The position numbers and the translations under genes were made by a program. DNA of 64,000 nucleotides, from the NCBI GenBank assembly GCA_039805905.1, contig JBDIVM010000009.1:124001-188000 (forward strand). The letters are read 5' to 3'. Position 1 is the stretch's first letter, and every line of letters starts with the position of its first letter. Of this stretch, positions 7,898-16,074 are shown piece after piece. Under the pieces are notes generated by a model, which ran no database searches, was not told the origin of the DNA, and saw only the letters and a program-made list of their open reading frames with translations. Origin of the DNA: Thermohalobaculum sp039805905 (GTDB taxonomy: Bacteria; Pseudomonadota; Alphaproteobacteria; Rhodobacterales; Rhodobacteraceae).

Positions 7898-9094
7898 TCA
7901 ACGCTTCAGTTCGTCCTTGACGATGTCGATCAATTGTTGCGAGGCGGTCACGAGGCGGAACGGGCATCCGGCCGCCTCAGCCGCCTGGCCGTCACGCTCG
8001 TCATCGCCAATGAAGAGGGTCCGGGTCAGATCGAGATGCCATTCGCGCTGCGCCCGGAACAGCTGCCCCGGCTTGGGCTTGCGGCAATCGCAGCCGTCGT
8101 CCCAGTCGTGCGGGCAATAGTAGATCGCGTCGATCCGCCCGCCTGCCGCGGTGACCTCGCCGGTCAGCTTGCGATGGATCGCGGCAAGATCGCCTTCGGT
8201 CATTGCGCCCCGGCCGATCCCGGCCTGGTTGGAGATCAGGAACACGCGGTAGTCTGCCGCTTTCAGCAGCGCCAGCGCCTCGAGGGCGCCGGGCAGGAAG
8301 CGGAACTCCTCAGGCTTCCGGATATATTCGGCCCGCGGGGCGCGCTCGTTGATGACGCCGTCACGATCGAGGAAGATTGCCGGGTGGCGCGCAAGGAACT
8401 GTTCCGTGATCGGCAGCCGGTCGATACTGCCGACACTGTAGTAGCGGTGCTCGGTCCAGTAAGCATTCAGCCGCCCCTCGGCCGCGAGCACCGGGTAGAC
8501 AGCCTGCTCGAACAGTTCCTGATGCGCGGGAAGCAGGGGCATCACCACGGATTTCTCGAGGATCGCATAGGAGATCTCGATGCCCTTCAGCCCCGGAGTC
8601 TTCCGACTGCGGTCGAACACGGAGACCTTGCCGTCGGCGCCGACAATCACGCTGTCCTTCGAGAACTTGTCGCTGTTCGAGTAGACCGTGACCTGACCGT
8701 CGGCGCCCGAATCCAGGTAGGCCTGCCACATGCGGTCGAACTGCATCGGCCAGTAGTTGTCACAGTAGAGCAGCAGGAAGGTATCGTCGATCCGGTCGCT
8801 CGCGTGCTGGACGCGGTAGGCGGTCAGATCGTCCGCATCGGTGACATCGTAGTCAATCGCCACGCCGAGGCGCGAGCCGTCGCCGAAATGATCCGTGATC
8901 ACGTCGGGAAGATAGCCGAGCAGCATCAGGATCCGGTCGAACCCCTGATCCCGCAACATCTCGACGATGTATTCGAGGAAGGGCTTGCCGTGAAACTCGA
9001 CCATTGGTTTCGGCCGCGTCAGCGTCAATGGCTGCATGCGCGTTCCGCGTCCTCCGGCGAGTATCACGGCCTGCCTCGGCCGTGATCTGGTCAT
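7898..9094 (-). CDS. Fused heptose-1-phosphate guanylyltransferase (HddC-like) and heptose bisphosphate phosphatase (GmhB-like)
   Basis: The 398-residue protein carries two enzymes. Residues 8-235 are a nucleotidyltransferase with AVILAGGRGTRMQPLTLTRP and a CDNYW metal site. Residues 238-398 are a HAD-IIIA phosphatase with the nucleophile motif D243-R-D245-G and the GmhB zinc site Cys327-x-His329 and Cys335-x-Cys337. Together they would remove the 7-phosphate from heptose 1,7-bisphosphate and transfer GMP to heptose 1-phosphate. The order in the protein is the reverse of the order in the pathway. The ATG at 9094 is 2 bases from the gmhA stop; an upstream in-frame start at 9160 would overlap gmhA and is not supported. 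Confidence 0.85.
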   Translation of the reverse strand: MTRSRPRQAVILAGGRGTRMQPLTLTRPKPMVEFHGKPFLEYIVEMLRDQGFDRILMLLGYLPDVITDHFGDGSRLGVAIDYDVTDADDLTAYRVQHASDRIDDTFLLLYCDNYWPMQFDRMWQAYLDSGADGQVTVYSNSDKFSKDSVIVGADGKVSVFDRSRKTPGLKGIEISYAILEKSVVMPLLPAHQELFEQAVYPVLAAEGRLNAYWTEHRYYSVGSIDRLPITEQFLARHPAIFLDRDGVINERAPRAEYIRKPEEFRFLPGALEALALLKAADYRVFLISNQAGIGRGAMTEGDLAAIHRKLTGEVTAAGGRIDAIYYCPHDWDDGCDCRKPKPGQLFRAQREWHLDLTRTLFIGDDERDGQAAEAAGCPFRLVTASQQLIDIVKDELKR

Positions 9095-9096
9095 CG

Positions 9097-9738
9097 CTAG
9101 GCGGCTCCTCCGGGGCGATCCGCCATCAGGCAGGAGTTGATCAGATCGACGACGACGCAATGGGCGCTTTCGACCGGCCCGTATGCCCCGGCGGGCGAGG
9201 GCAGCCAGATCGCTTCGTCGACCATATCTTTCAGCACCCCGCCCTGGAAACCGAGGATGCCGATCGACTTCATGCCGGCTTTCCGGGCGAACTCGACTGC
9301 CTGAACGAGGTTGCGCGAGTTGCCGCTGGCGGAAATGACGATCAGCAGGTCGCCCGGCTTCGCGAAATTCTCCATCTGCCCGACGAAGACCCGCTCGTAA
9401 CCCTCGTCGTTCCCGAGCGCGGTCAGCCAGGAAACGTTGTCGCTCATGGAGAGCGGCCGGATCGCCGGCATGCCCGAGGTCTTGGTCGCCTTCCCGAAAT
9501 CATTCGCGAGATGGGTCGCCGTCGCCGCGCTGCCGCCGTTGCCGGCAATGAAGACGAGGTTGCCGGAATCGCGGGCGGCACGGATCAGGTCCGTCGCCCG
9601 TTCGAGCGCGCCGAGATCTATGCCATCGAGCAGCCGGCGGAATAGATCCATATACCCGGAGACGACATGCGACACGCTCGACTTTGAAAAGGCATTGAGA
9701 TTTACCTGGTTCACTTCCTCGCACCCTCGAATCAACAT
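9097..9738 (-). CDS. gmhA: SIS-domain phosphoheptose isomerase
   Basis: This 213-residue single SIS-domain protein matches GmhA-type sedoheptulose 7-phosphate isomerases, which make D-glycero-D-manno-heptose 7-phosphate. The phosphosugar-binding loop is IAGNGGSAATATHLANDF (residues 64-81), followed by VISASGNSRNLV and PVESAHCVVVDLI. The start ATG at 9738 is preceded by GAGGGAAGG at a good distance. It is the first gene of a tightly packed set (gmhA, hddC-gmhB, epimerase, RmlC-like, hddA) behind a clear promoter. DnaA-initiator-associating (DiaA) proteins are related, but the neighbours favour heptose synthesis. Confidence 0.85.
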   Translation of the reverse strand: MLIRGCEEVNQVNLNAFSKSSVSHVVSGYMDLFRRLLDGIDLGALERATDLIRAARDSGNLVFIAGNGGSAATATHLANDFGKATKTSGMPAIRPLSMSDNVSWLTALGNDEGYERVFVGQMENFAKPGDLLIVISASGNSRNLVQAVEFARKAGMKSIGILGFQGGVLKDMVDEAIWLPSPAGAYGPVESAHCVVVDLINSCLMADRPGGAA

Positions 9739-10092
9739 CGACCTTCCCTCTGCATCTGCATCCTATCATTTTAGGTGATTGTTGTAAGCATCGATTTCAG
9801 TCATATTGGTTGATAAAAGAAACTATTGTTTGAATTTCTATAACTATATAATATAAGTATGTCTTGACAACATCGCCGAAAATAGTCCCTTGGTCAGACC
9901 GTCATCAGACCCCCCTTAAAGATATGAAGGTTTCCAATCAAGGCGGTCACATGTTCGGCCGCAGCGACGGGCGATTTCTTCCCCTGTGCCGCCGGCAATC
10001 GTTTTTCATGCGGCGCCGCACACCGGTTTGAAACCGCGCCGGGAATGTGGCCCGCCGGTTATGACGGCCACCGCGGCGAGGCCGGTCCGGCA
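9739..10092. other. 354-base gene-free, partly AT-rich interval
   Basis: No coding region is supported here. Bases 9740-9950 are unusually AT-rich and carry the gmhA promoter. Bases 9950-10092 return to high GC and include the odd palindrome CGGTTTGAAACCG (10024-10036) and the 10-base palindrome GCGGCGCCGC. No terminator with a T-tract in the direction of the DUF4910 gene was found. Confidence 0.6.
9843..9870 (-). promoter_or_regulatory. Sigma70-type promoter before gmhA
   Basis: On the minus strand TTGTCA (9865-9870) and TATAGT (9843-9848) are spaced by 16 bases. A transcript would start near 9836 and have a leader of about 100 bases before gmhA. The surrounding stretch is strikingly AT-rich compared with the rest of the window. 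Confidence 0.55.
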
Positions 10093-11418
10093 TCAACCTG
10101 CTGCGGCGAGGGCACGCAGGAGTCCCTCCGCCTCGAGCATGCGGGCCGTCCGCGCCACGGTGGCGTAAGGGAGGCCGGACCGTTCCGCAATATCGAGGAG
10201 CGTGTGCTCGCCATCCGAGAGATTCAGCAGCCAGAGCAGCGCCATGCGGCTGCCATAGGTGTCGGGATCCCCGCCAATCTTGTCGTAAAGGCCGCGCTTC
10301 CCAAGCTGCGGTTCGCCCTTCGGCAGGGTGTTGAGGTACGCGGAATTCGTCTCGATGAGACCGATCGCATCGACGATCAACCGGTACGAGTCGGCGAGCG
10401 ACTCCGGAGCGATGAAGTCGAGATTGTCGGCCGAGGTGTGGTACTGCGGATAGGAGCCGAACCGGCTGCGCTGGATGAGGCCGACGTCAAGCTTGTAGCC
10501 CGGCGTGTTGAACTGCCGCTCGTCATAGCCGTAGGGCGAGAACTCGATCACCTCGGGCTTTCCCGCGGCATGGCGCAGGAGATGGACCATCGCCCGGTCG
10601 ATCGGGGCATCGCCCCTGCGGGTGCGCTTGTAGGTCGGCCCGCCCGGGTCGCCGACGCCCGAAACCACGAGCCCGTGCCGGATCCGGCCGGCATGGGCGT
10701 CATTCGCCGCCAGCCAGGCGATGGCACCGATGGTTCCGGGCAGCCAGAGGAAGCGATAGCTGAGCCGGGTCTCCATCCGCGAGATCTCCGCGGCGAGATG
10801 CGTGAGCAGGGCCAACCCGGAGCAATTGTCGTTCGCCATCGAGGGATGGCAGCAGTGGGTCGTCAGCAAAAACTCGTCCTCGCTCCGGCCCTTGTGCAGA
10901 TATTCGCCATAGACCAGCTCGCCGTCATCCAGGCTCGAATCGATCATCACCTCGTAGTCGCCCTCGGGCAGGGCATCCAGCACTTCCTGGCTGACGCAAA
11001 AGCCCCAGGTCGCAGCGTAGTAGCCGGTGCGGTAGGGAATGAGATTCGGGTGATCCGGCAGGCTGAAGACATGCCGTTTCAACTCGGCGAGCGGCATGGT
11101 GCGGTGGACCGGGACGGAGTATCCCATCACATGGAGATTGCTTGCACGGAAGTCGATCACCCGCTCCCCGGCGGCATTCTTCACCCAGGCATCCCGGATC
11201 GTCCATTCCTTCGGCGCCGTCCAGTCGAGGATCGGCGTCCCGGTGGGAACGCGCCGCAGTTCGAGCGGCACGATCTTCTGCAGGAGCCCAAGGGTTTCGC
11301 GGACCCCGGGCCCGGTGAGGCTGCGGCAGATCGGGAAGAGCTTGGCGGCCAGACGATAGATGCTCTCGCCAACCGAAGCGTCGGCGGCTTCCCCGGTCAG
11401 GATTGCACCGATGTCCAT
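10093..11418 (-). CDS. DUF4910 aminopeptidase-like protein with C-terminal winged helix
   Basis: The 441-residue protein resembles DUF4910/DUF2172 proteins, which share the zinc aminopeptidase (M28-like) fold. The candidate metal region is LTTHCCHPSMANDNCSG, analogous to the H...DN.SG motif of M28 peptidases. A second His lies in YPQYHTSADNLDF. The last about 80 residues look like a winged-helix segment (TLLDIAERSGLPYATV). Such proteins recur inside polysaccharide clusters, but their substrate is not established. There is no signal peptide, so a cytoplasmic role is expected. A promoter at 11481-11508 and an AGAGGG ribosome binding site support the ATG at 11418. Confidence 0.75.
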   Translation of the reverse strand: MDIGAILTGEAADASVGESIYRLAAKLFPICRSLTGPGVRETLGLLQKIVPLELRRVPTGTPILDWTAPKEWTIRDAWVKNAAGERVIDFRASNLHVMGYSVPVHRTMPLAELKRHVFSLPDHPNLIPYRTGYYAATWGFCVSQEVLDALPEGDYEVMIDSSLDDGELVYGEYLHKGRSEDEFLLTTHCCHPSMANDNCSGLALLTHLAAEISRMETRLSYRFLWLPGTIGAIAWLAANDAHAGRIRHGLVVSGVGDPGGPTYKRTRRGDAPIDRAMVHLLRHAAGKPEVIEFSPYGYDERQFNTPGYKLDVGLIQRSRFGSYPQYHTSADNLDFIAPESLADSYRLIVDAIGLIETNSAYLNTLPKGEPQLGKRGLYDKIGGDPDTYGSRMALLWLLNLSDGEHTLLDIAERSGLPYATVARTARMLEAEGLLRALAAAG

Positions 11419-11480
11419 CTCATCCCTCTCTGCTCGGAACCTTGCCTGCGGCCGCCGTGCGGCGACCCCGGATCGGACCC

Positions 11481-11508
11481 CACCATACAGTCTGCCACCC
11501 CGCAGACA
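11481..11508 (-). promoter_or_regulatory. Sigma70-type promoter before the DUF4910 gene
   Basis: On the minus strand TTGTCT (11503-11508) and TATGGT (11481-11486) are 16 bases apart in the 150-base gap behind the SDR gene. The predicted start near 11475 leaves a leader of about 57 bases. Confidence 0.45.
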
Positions 11509-11568
11509 ATCGAGCCCCCGCTGCGCAATGATGGCAATCCCCGGAGGCAGGACGACGGCTGTCGAGGG

Positions 11569-12321
11569 TCACGATTTCTGCATCGGCCGGATGTGGATGT
11601 CCGTGATCTCGGCCGTGCGCGGAAGGCGAAGCGCTTGGATGACAGTCTGCGCCACGTCTTCGGGCTGCAGCATCCGCTCCGGATCGTCCGCCCGTCCGTC
11701 GAGCTTGCGAAGCCCCTCCTGCATCGGCGTCGCAGTCCGCCCCGGATAGATGCTCAAGACACGGATTCCATCGTTGTTGACTTCCCGCCGCAGACCGTCC
11801 GCGAGCGCCCTCAGCCCGTGCTTCGTGGCGCTGTACTGGCTGGCATTCGCCCGCGATTGCATGGCCGCGCTGGAGTTTATGAACACGACCTGACCGGCGC
11901 TGGACCGCAGCAGGGGCAGCAGCCCCTGGGTCAGCACAAAGGGGGCACGAAGGTTGATCCGATACTGGCGGTCGAGATCGGCGACCGGGGCGGCCGCGAC
12001 CGAGCCCAGCTCGATCACCCCGGCGCTCTGCACCAGGAAATCGACGCGATCGAGATCGGCGCGCAGGCGCGATACCAGTCCGTCGAGGGCGTCCTCGTCG
12101 GCCAGATCCGCAATGAACTGCACGGCGCCGGCGCCGGCCGCGCGCACCTCGTCGGCCACCGCGCCGAGCGCAGCGGACCATCGTCCGACCAGGCAGATGG
12201 ATGCTCCCAGACCCGCAAGACCGAGCGCGATGGCCCGGCCGATGCCGCTTCTGGCACCGGTGACAACGGCGACCCTTCCGGAGAATGGCGCCGTGGTACT
12301 AGGCCCGCCGCTGGGTCCCAT
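11569..12321 (-). CDS. Short-chain dehydrogenase/reductase (classical SDR)
   Basis: The 250-residue protein is a classical SDR. The NAD(P)-binding motif is VVTGARSGIGRA near residue 20. The structural segment QSAG follows, then catalytic Ser in INSSAAMQS and Tyr-x-x-x-Lys in QYSATKHGL. The C-terminus has the usual PGRTATPM lid region. Substrate is unknown; its position between the DUF4910 and priming transferase genes suggests a role in the polysaccharide locus but does not prove it. The ATG at 12321 is preceded by AGGGGGGT. The open frame runs further upstream, but that part is Ala/Arg/Gly-rich and not SDR-like. Confidence 0.8.
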   Translation of the reverse strand: MGPSGGPSTTAPFSGRVAVVTGARSGIGRAIALGLAGLGASICLVGRWSAALGAVADEVRAAGAGAVQFIADLADEDALDGLVSRLRADLDRVDFLVQSAGVIELGSVAAAPVADLDRQYRINLRAPFVLTQGLLPLLRSSAGQVVFINSSAAMQSRANASQYSATKHGLRALADGLRREVNNDGIRVLSIYPGRTATPMQEGLRKLDGRADDPERMLQPEDVAQTVIQALRLPRTAEITDIHIRPMQKS

Positions 12322-12612
12322 CGAGTCCACCCCCCTGGAGCCGCCCGCACCTCGATCCCGCTCGACCCGGCCGCCTGCAAGCGGCGCGCACCCCGGCACC
12401 CGAACTGACCCCGCCGCTGCCGCACCGGAAGCCGACCCGCCGGAGGCTGCGGCCTGCAGCACCGCACGCTGCCGGTCCGCACAAGCCCGTTTGCCCGCAC
12501 GCAGGACCACACGCCGAGCGCCTGGCATCGCAAAGCCCGCGATGCAGCTGCGACCGGGCGGCCTGCGATGGGGCGGTCTGCCGGCAGCCACCCGTTCGCC
12601 GGCATCTGCCGG
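12322..12612. other. 291-base GC-rich gap without a supported gene
   Basis: The interval separates the priming transferase stop from the SDR start, both on the minus strand. Open frames run through it only because the composition is GC-rich. I found no convincing promoter or terminator. Confidence 0.4.
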
Positions 12613-14112
12613 TCAGCATCCGGTCCGGTTGATCAGCGCCGAAACGGTCCGGAACAGGATGACGACATCGAGCCACAGGCTCCAGTTACGCGCATACCAG
12701 CGGTCGAGCCGGACCCGCTCGCTGTAGTCGGTGGAGGTCCGCCCGGACACCTGCCAGAGGCCGGTGATGCCGGGGCGGAACTGGCTGTAATACCGGAAGT
12801 CATCGCTGCGGGCATAGGCCGCATCCCCGGCATGGTTGCGGTGGTTGCCGGCGACGATCGGTCGCGGTCCGACCAGGCTCATGTCGCCCTTGAGGACATT
12901 GATGAGCTGCGGCAGCTCATCGAGCGAGGTCGCCCTCAGGAACCGGCCGACGGAGGTGATGCGCGGGTCGACGGCAAGCTTCTGGTGCCGCTGCCACTCC
13001 TCGCGCGCCCTCGGATCCGCCGACAGGATCTGGGAGAGCTTGCTTTCCGCGTCCACATGCATGGTCCGGAACTTCAGCACCTGGAAAGGCCGGCCGCCAC
13101 GGGCGATCCGCGCCTGGGCGAACAGGGCCGGCCCGCCGTCCATCCGCACGAGGAGCGCCAGCAGGAACAGAAGCGGCGCCAGTACCAGCAGGGCCGCGCC
13201 GGACAGGACGACATCCATCAGGCGCTTTGCCACGGCCTGCAGCCACATCAGGCGAGGCCTGCCGACGCCGACCAACACCATGTCGGAGCAGAAGGGTTGC
13301 GAGATCTGGACGCCCCGACGCGCGAGGCCATCGTAAGGCAGCGCGAGCTCGGCCGGGAGGCCCAGCTCCTCCAGACGCCCGACGACGTCCCTGGCCGATG
13401 CCCATTCCTCGGATGAGGGAGCGATCAGAAGCATCACCTGCCGCTCGGACAGCCCCTTGTTGGCGGCGAGCAGCGCGACGTAGCGGTGCAGATCATCGGC
13501 GCTGCGGCGCATGAAGGAGCCGAGGGATTCGGTGCCGACGACCGCAATGCCTCCAAGCCGGTTCTCGCGGAAATTCTGCGCCAGGCGCTGCGAGGTTGCC
13601 CCGGCGCCGACAAGCAGCACGTGGCGGGTCATCAGTCTGCGCACCGCCGGCAACCCGCGCAGCATCATCCGCGCGCCGGCCACCAGGACACCGGCCAGCA
13701 GCCAGGTTCCCCCGGCGAGCGCGATCATCCGGGGCTCGGCCCACTGCCCGGAAATCGCCAGATCAGCCGCCGCGGCGACGACCACCGCGCGCCCGATGCC
13801 GCCGATCTCGGTGACCTCGCAGCCACGCAGGCTGTAGAGACCGCCGGCCACGGCAATCACGCCGAGAAGCGCGAGCAGGACGGGGAGCTCGGCCAGGCGC
13901 GCGGCGACCAGCGGCCACCCGCTCCCCGGCCCGTCGAGGGCGAACTGCACCGCCGCCGCGGCCGCGACGATCGCGAGCGCCGCTGACAGCAGATCGGCGA
14001 TGAACATCATCGCCGCGACGGGCCAGCGACCCTGTTTGCCACGGGGCCATCGCCCCCCTGTCTTTAGGAATTCAGCGTCCGGGTAGACACGACTTTCCGG
14101 ATTGAGCTGCAT
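12613..14112 (-). CDS. Polyprenyl-phosphate sugar phosphotransferase (priming glycosyltransferase, WbaP/WcaJ type)
   Basis: The 499-residue protein has an N-terminal half with several hydrophobic segments and a Rossmann-like CoA-binding region (HVLLVGAGATSQRL). The C-terminal catalytic sugar transferase domain follows: KRLMDVVLSGAALLVLAP membrane hairpin, VLKFRTMHVDAE, SLDELPQLINVLKGDMSLVG with PRP, and FRPGITGLWQVSGRT. Such enzymes transfer a hexose 1-phosphate from a UDP-sugar to undecaprenyl phosphate and so start repeat-unit assembly at the inner membrane. The ATG at 14112 (MQLNPESR) is preferred over the codon 12 bases upstream. A 9-bp inverted repeat lies about 130 bases upstream. Confidence 0.9.
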   Translation of the reverse strand: MQLNPESRVYPDAEFLKTGGRWPRGKQGRWPVAAMMFIADLLSAALAIVAAAAAVQFALDGPGSGWPLVAARLAELPVLLALLGVIAVAGGLYSLRGCEVTEIGGIGRAVVVAAAADLAISGQWAEPRMIALAGGTWLLAGVLVAGARMMLRGLPAVRRLMTRHVLLVGAGATSQRLAQNFRENRLGGIAVVGTESLGSFMRRSADDLHRYVALLAANKGLSERQVMLLIAPSSEEWASARDVVGRLEELGLPAELALPYDGLARRGVQISQPFCSDMVLVGVGRPRLMWLQAVAKRLMDVVLSGAALLVLAPLLFLLALLVRMDGGPALFAQARIARGGRPFQVLKFRTMHVDAESKLSQILSADPRAREEWQRHQKLAVDPRITSVGRFLRATSLDELPQLINVLKGDMSLVGPRPIVAGNHRNHAGDAAYARSDDFRYYSQFRPGITGLWQVSGRTSTDYSERVRLDRWYARNWSLWLDVVILFRTVSALINRTGC

Positions 14113-14239
14113 GATGCGCCACACACAAATAAACCATGACCACGCACGCTCCCATGGAACTGCACGCTCGAAGCGCTTCCCAACCCACCAAAATCATAAT
14201 CGCATATCGGCCCGCGAAAGACAAAGGGGAAAGAGTCTC

Positions 14240-14278
14240 AACTGGCAACGCGATCGCAACCATTTGGGATTGCCAGTT
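14240..14278. repeat. 9-bp inverted repeat upstream of the priming transferase
   Basis: AACTGGCAA (14240-14248) and TTGCCAGTT (14270-14278) are perfect reverse complements separated by 21 bases. The element lies in the 291-base gap ahead of the priming glycosyltransferase. It has no T-tract and is more likely a protein-binding site than a terminator. The spacing is too wide for a lux-type box. Confidence 0.4.
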
Positions 14279-14403
14279 CCTAAATCGGCCATTCCGGCGC
14301 ACCAATCTGATTCGAACCTCGTTCCAGATCCGCCGGATGCCGCAGCGTCCGGCCGCGCAGCACCGGTTGATTCGACCGCAAAAGCTCCGAAGGCATTCAC
14401 GCT

Positions 14404-15267
14404 TCAAGGTTCAGCAAACAGGATCGCGCTTGCCCGTTCCTCGGCATCCCGCGGATAGAAGACTCCGTTCGCGCCGTTGGAGCAATGGGTGATCTCGCCG
14501 ACGAGGATGTTCTCGCCATCGGTATAGAGATCCACGCGCACGAGCCAGAAATGCGCCGCGATCGCCTCGCTGAGCCGGATCATTGCGGCGAGGTTGCGAG
14601 GGCTCGCCATCGTCCGGATCGCCGTCGGTGCGTTGATGCTGAAATTCAGGCAGTTCCAGTCGGTGTCGAAGAAGTTCTCGGTGCGGTTGGTCGCCCGGTC
14701 GATATCGACCTGGATCAGCCGTGCCCGGCCGTTGTGACAGTAGAACTTGTAATCCGTGGCATTTTCCGAATCGAACACCAGCGGCTCGACGATGATCTTC
14801 GGTTCGAGGTGCTTGTAGTTCCGCTCCCGGACGAGCGCATAATAGTCGACGCCGAGCCAGCCGGCGATCCGGTCGACCGGCACCGGCTCGCCAGCTTTCC
14901 GGATGAAGAACCTCTTGGTCGCATGGGTCGGCTTGATGCAGCAGCGGTTGGGATAATCGAACGCCCTGACCTCCTCCGGTGTCCGCAGGACGGCGATCGT
15001 CGGAACGGCAAACTCCTCGCCGACGACCGCCTTGATGAACAGCTTCACGAGCTCCTTGTCACTGGTGAAATGCCGCAGGGGCCGCGCAAGCTCACCGCCG
15101 GTCTTGATGCGAAACAGGACATCGTTGATCAACCGGCCGGACCTGCGCGGCAACCGCCCGTGCACGCGGACGAATAGGATCCACGAAATCAGATGGTCGC
15201 CCCAAGCGTTCTTCGGGACAACCGCCTTGAATGCCCTCCAGGCATGCCTGAGACTGTCGAGTATCAC
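14404..15267 (-). CDS. TupA-like ATP-grasp protein
   Basis: The 287-residue protein matches the ATPgrasp_TupA family. Visible features are the N-terminal LFRIKTGGELARPLRHFTSDKE region, a lysine motif CCIKPTHATKRFF, and the C-terminal metal site VRVDLYTDGENILVGEITHC, where Asp and Glu would bind Mg-ATP. TupA-type proteins are found in teichuronopeptide and other polysaccharide clusters and are expected to form amide-type bonds on the polymer. It is the first (most upstream) gene of the minus-strand polysaccharide locus. The 178 bases before it contain no strong promoter match. Confidence 0.75.
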   Translation of the reverse strand: MILDSLRHAWRAFKAVVPKNAWGDHLISWILFVRVHGRLPRRSGRLINDVLFRIKTGGELARPLRHFTSDKELVKLFIKAVVGEEFAVPTIAVLRTPEEVRAFDYPNRCCIKPTHATKRFFIRKAGEPVPVDRIAGWLGVDYYALVRERNYKHLEPKIIVEPLVFDSENATDYKFYCHNGRARLIQVDIDRATNRTENFFDTDWNCLNFSINAPTAIRTMASPRNLAAMIRLSEAIAAHFWLVRVDLYTDGENILVGEITHCSNGANGVFYPRDAEERASAILFAEP

Positions 15268-15445
15268 CCCGCCCCGCCCTTGTACTGCATATGCCGGCGC
15301 TCCACCCCGAAGCTCAGGAAGCCTAACTTCATGCCGCGGTGAATCAACCTCATAATACGCGGTGCGTCTGGTATTTGGCGGATGCGCGCCGCATCGTTGC
15401 GGCCGGGGTGGGGCCCGAAACCGCGCCCGCGCGGCCGGCGTGGCA

Positions 15446-16060
15446 TCAGCCGATCGGTGAGGGCAGCCCCCCGGCCACGCCTTCGCGGATCACCGCCGGA
15501 TCCCATGCCTTGCGGGCGAAGACCGCCCTGACGTCGCCCTCGAAGCTCTCCAGCGGGTCGGTCGGATAGTCCGGATCGAAGCTCGACTGGTCCCAGCGCT
15601 CGCAGAAATCGGCGCAGGCCTGGTAGAAGGGGCTGCCGGCATACTTCTGCCTGAGCTCGCGGTCCCAGCCGTAATGATGCGCGTAGTAGTACATCTGGAA
15701 CACGCCGTGGTGCTCGACCACCCAGGCGACCTCCTCGCGCACGAAGGGGCGCAGGATCTCGGCGGCGAAGCGGTCGTGGTTCTGCGGTGCGAGCCCGTCA
15801 CCGATGTCATGCAGCAGCGCCGCCACCACCCAGTCGACATCCGCCCCGTCGCGGCGGGCGCGGGTTGCACACTGCAGCGCGTGTCGCAGCCGGGTGATCC
15901 GGTAGCCGGGCAGCGACTCCGCATCCTGCAGCCTGAGCTCGCGCAGCACCCGGCCGGCGGTTCCGGCAACATGCGGCTTGTCCAGCCGGTCCAGCAGCTC
16001 GTAGTCCTCGCGCGTGCCGTCCTTCATCCGGGTGAAGGAAACCTGCTTGCCCGCCGTCAT
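15446..16060 (-). CDS. HD-domain protein, possible PhnZ-type mixed-valent diiron oxygenase
   Basis: The 204-residue protein has an HD-domain metal site: His60 (RLRHALQCA), His84-Asp85 (AALLHDIGD), His95, His117/His118 and a late Asp157. The segment around residues 58-87 closely resembles PhnZ, whose HD fold holds a diiron centre and oxidatively cleaves organophosphonates. PhnZ also needs an N-terminal Tyr/Glu pair; TREDYE at 16-21 is a candidate. A plain phosphohydrolase cannot be excluded. The ATG at 16060 is 14 bases behind the ABC permease stop, so it is the last gene of the importer operon and may act on the imported compound. Confidence 0.55.
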   Translation of the reverse strand: MTAGKQVSFTRMKDGTREDYELLDRLDKPHVAGTAGRVLRELRLQDAESLPGYRITRLRHALQCATRARRDGADVDWVVAALLHDIGDGLAPQNHDRFAAEILRPFVREEVAWVVEHHGVFQMYYYAHHYGWDRELRQKYAGSPFYQACADFCERWDQSSFDPDYPTDPLESFEGDVRAVFARKAWDPAVIREGVAGGLPSPIG

Positions 16061-16074
16061 CGGCAGCCTCCCGC

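Noticed and set aside
9826..9852. Plus-strand TATAAT at 9847-9852 as a promoter
   Set aside because: The best -35 candidates have spacers of 11 or 15 bases and no plus-strand gene lies downstream; the minus-strand promoter at the same place is better.
10045..12408. A plus-strand open frame of 787 codons opposite the DUF4910 and SDR genes
   Set aside because: Its translation resembles no family and the opposite strand encodes two clear enzymes with promoter and ribosome binding sites.
14300..14330. GATTCGAAC-like sequence suggesting a tRNA T-loop on the minus strand
   Set aside because: No matching acceptor stem or anticodon arm can be folded around it.
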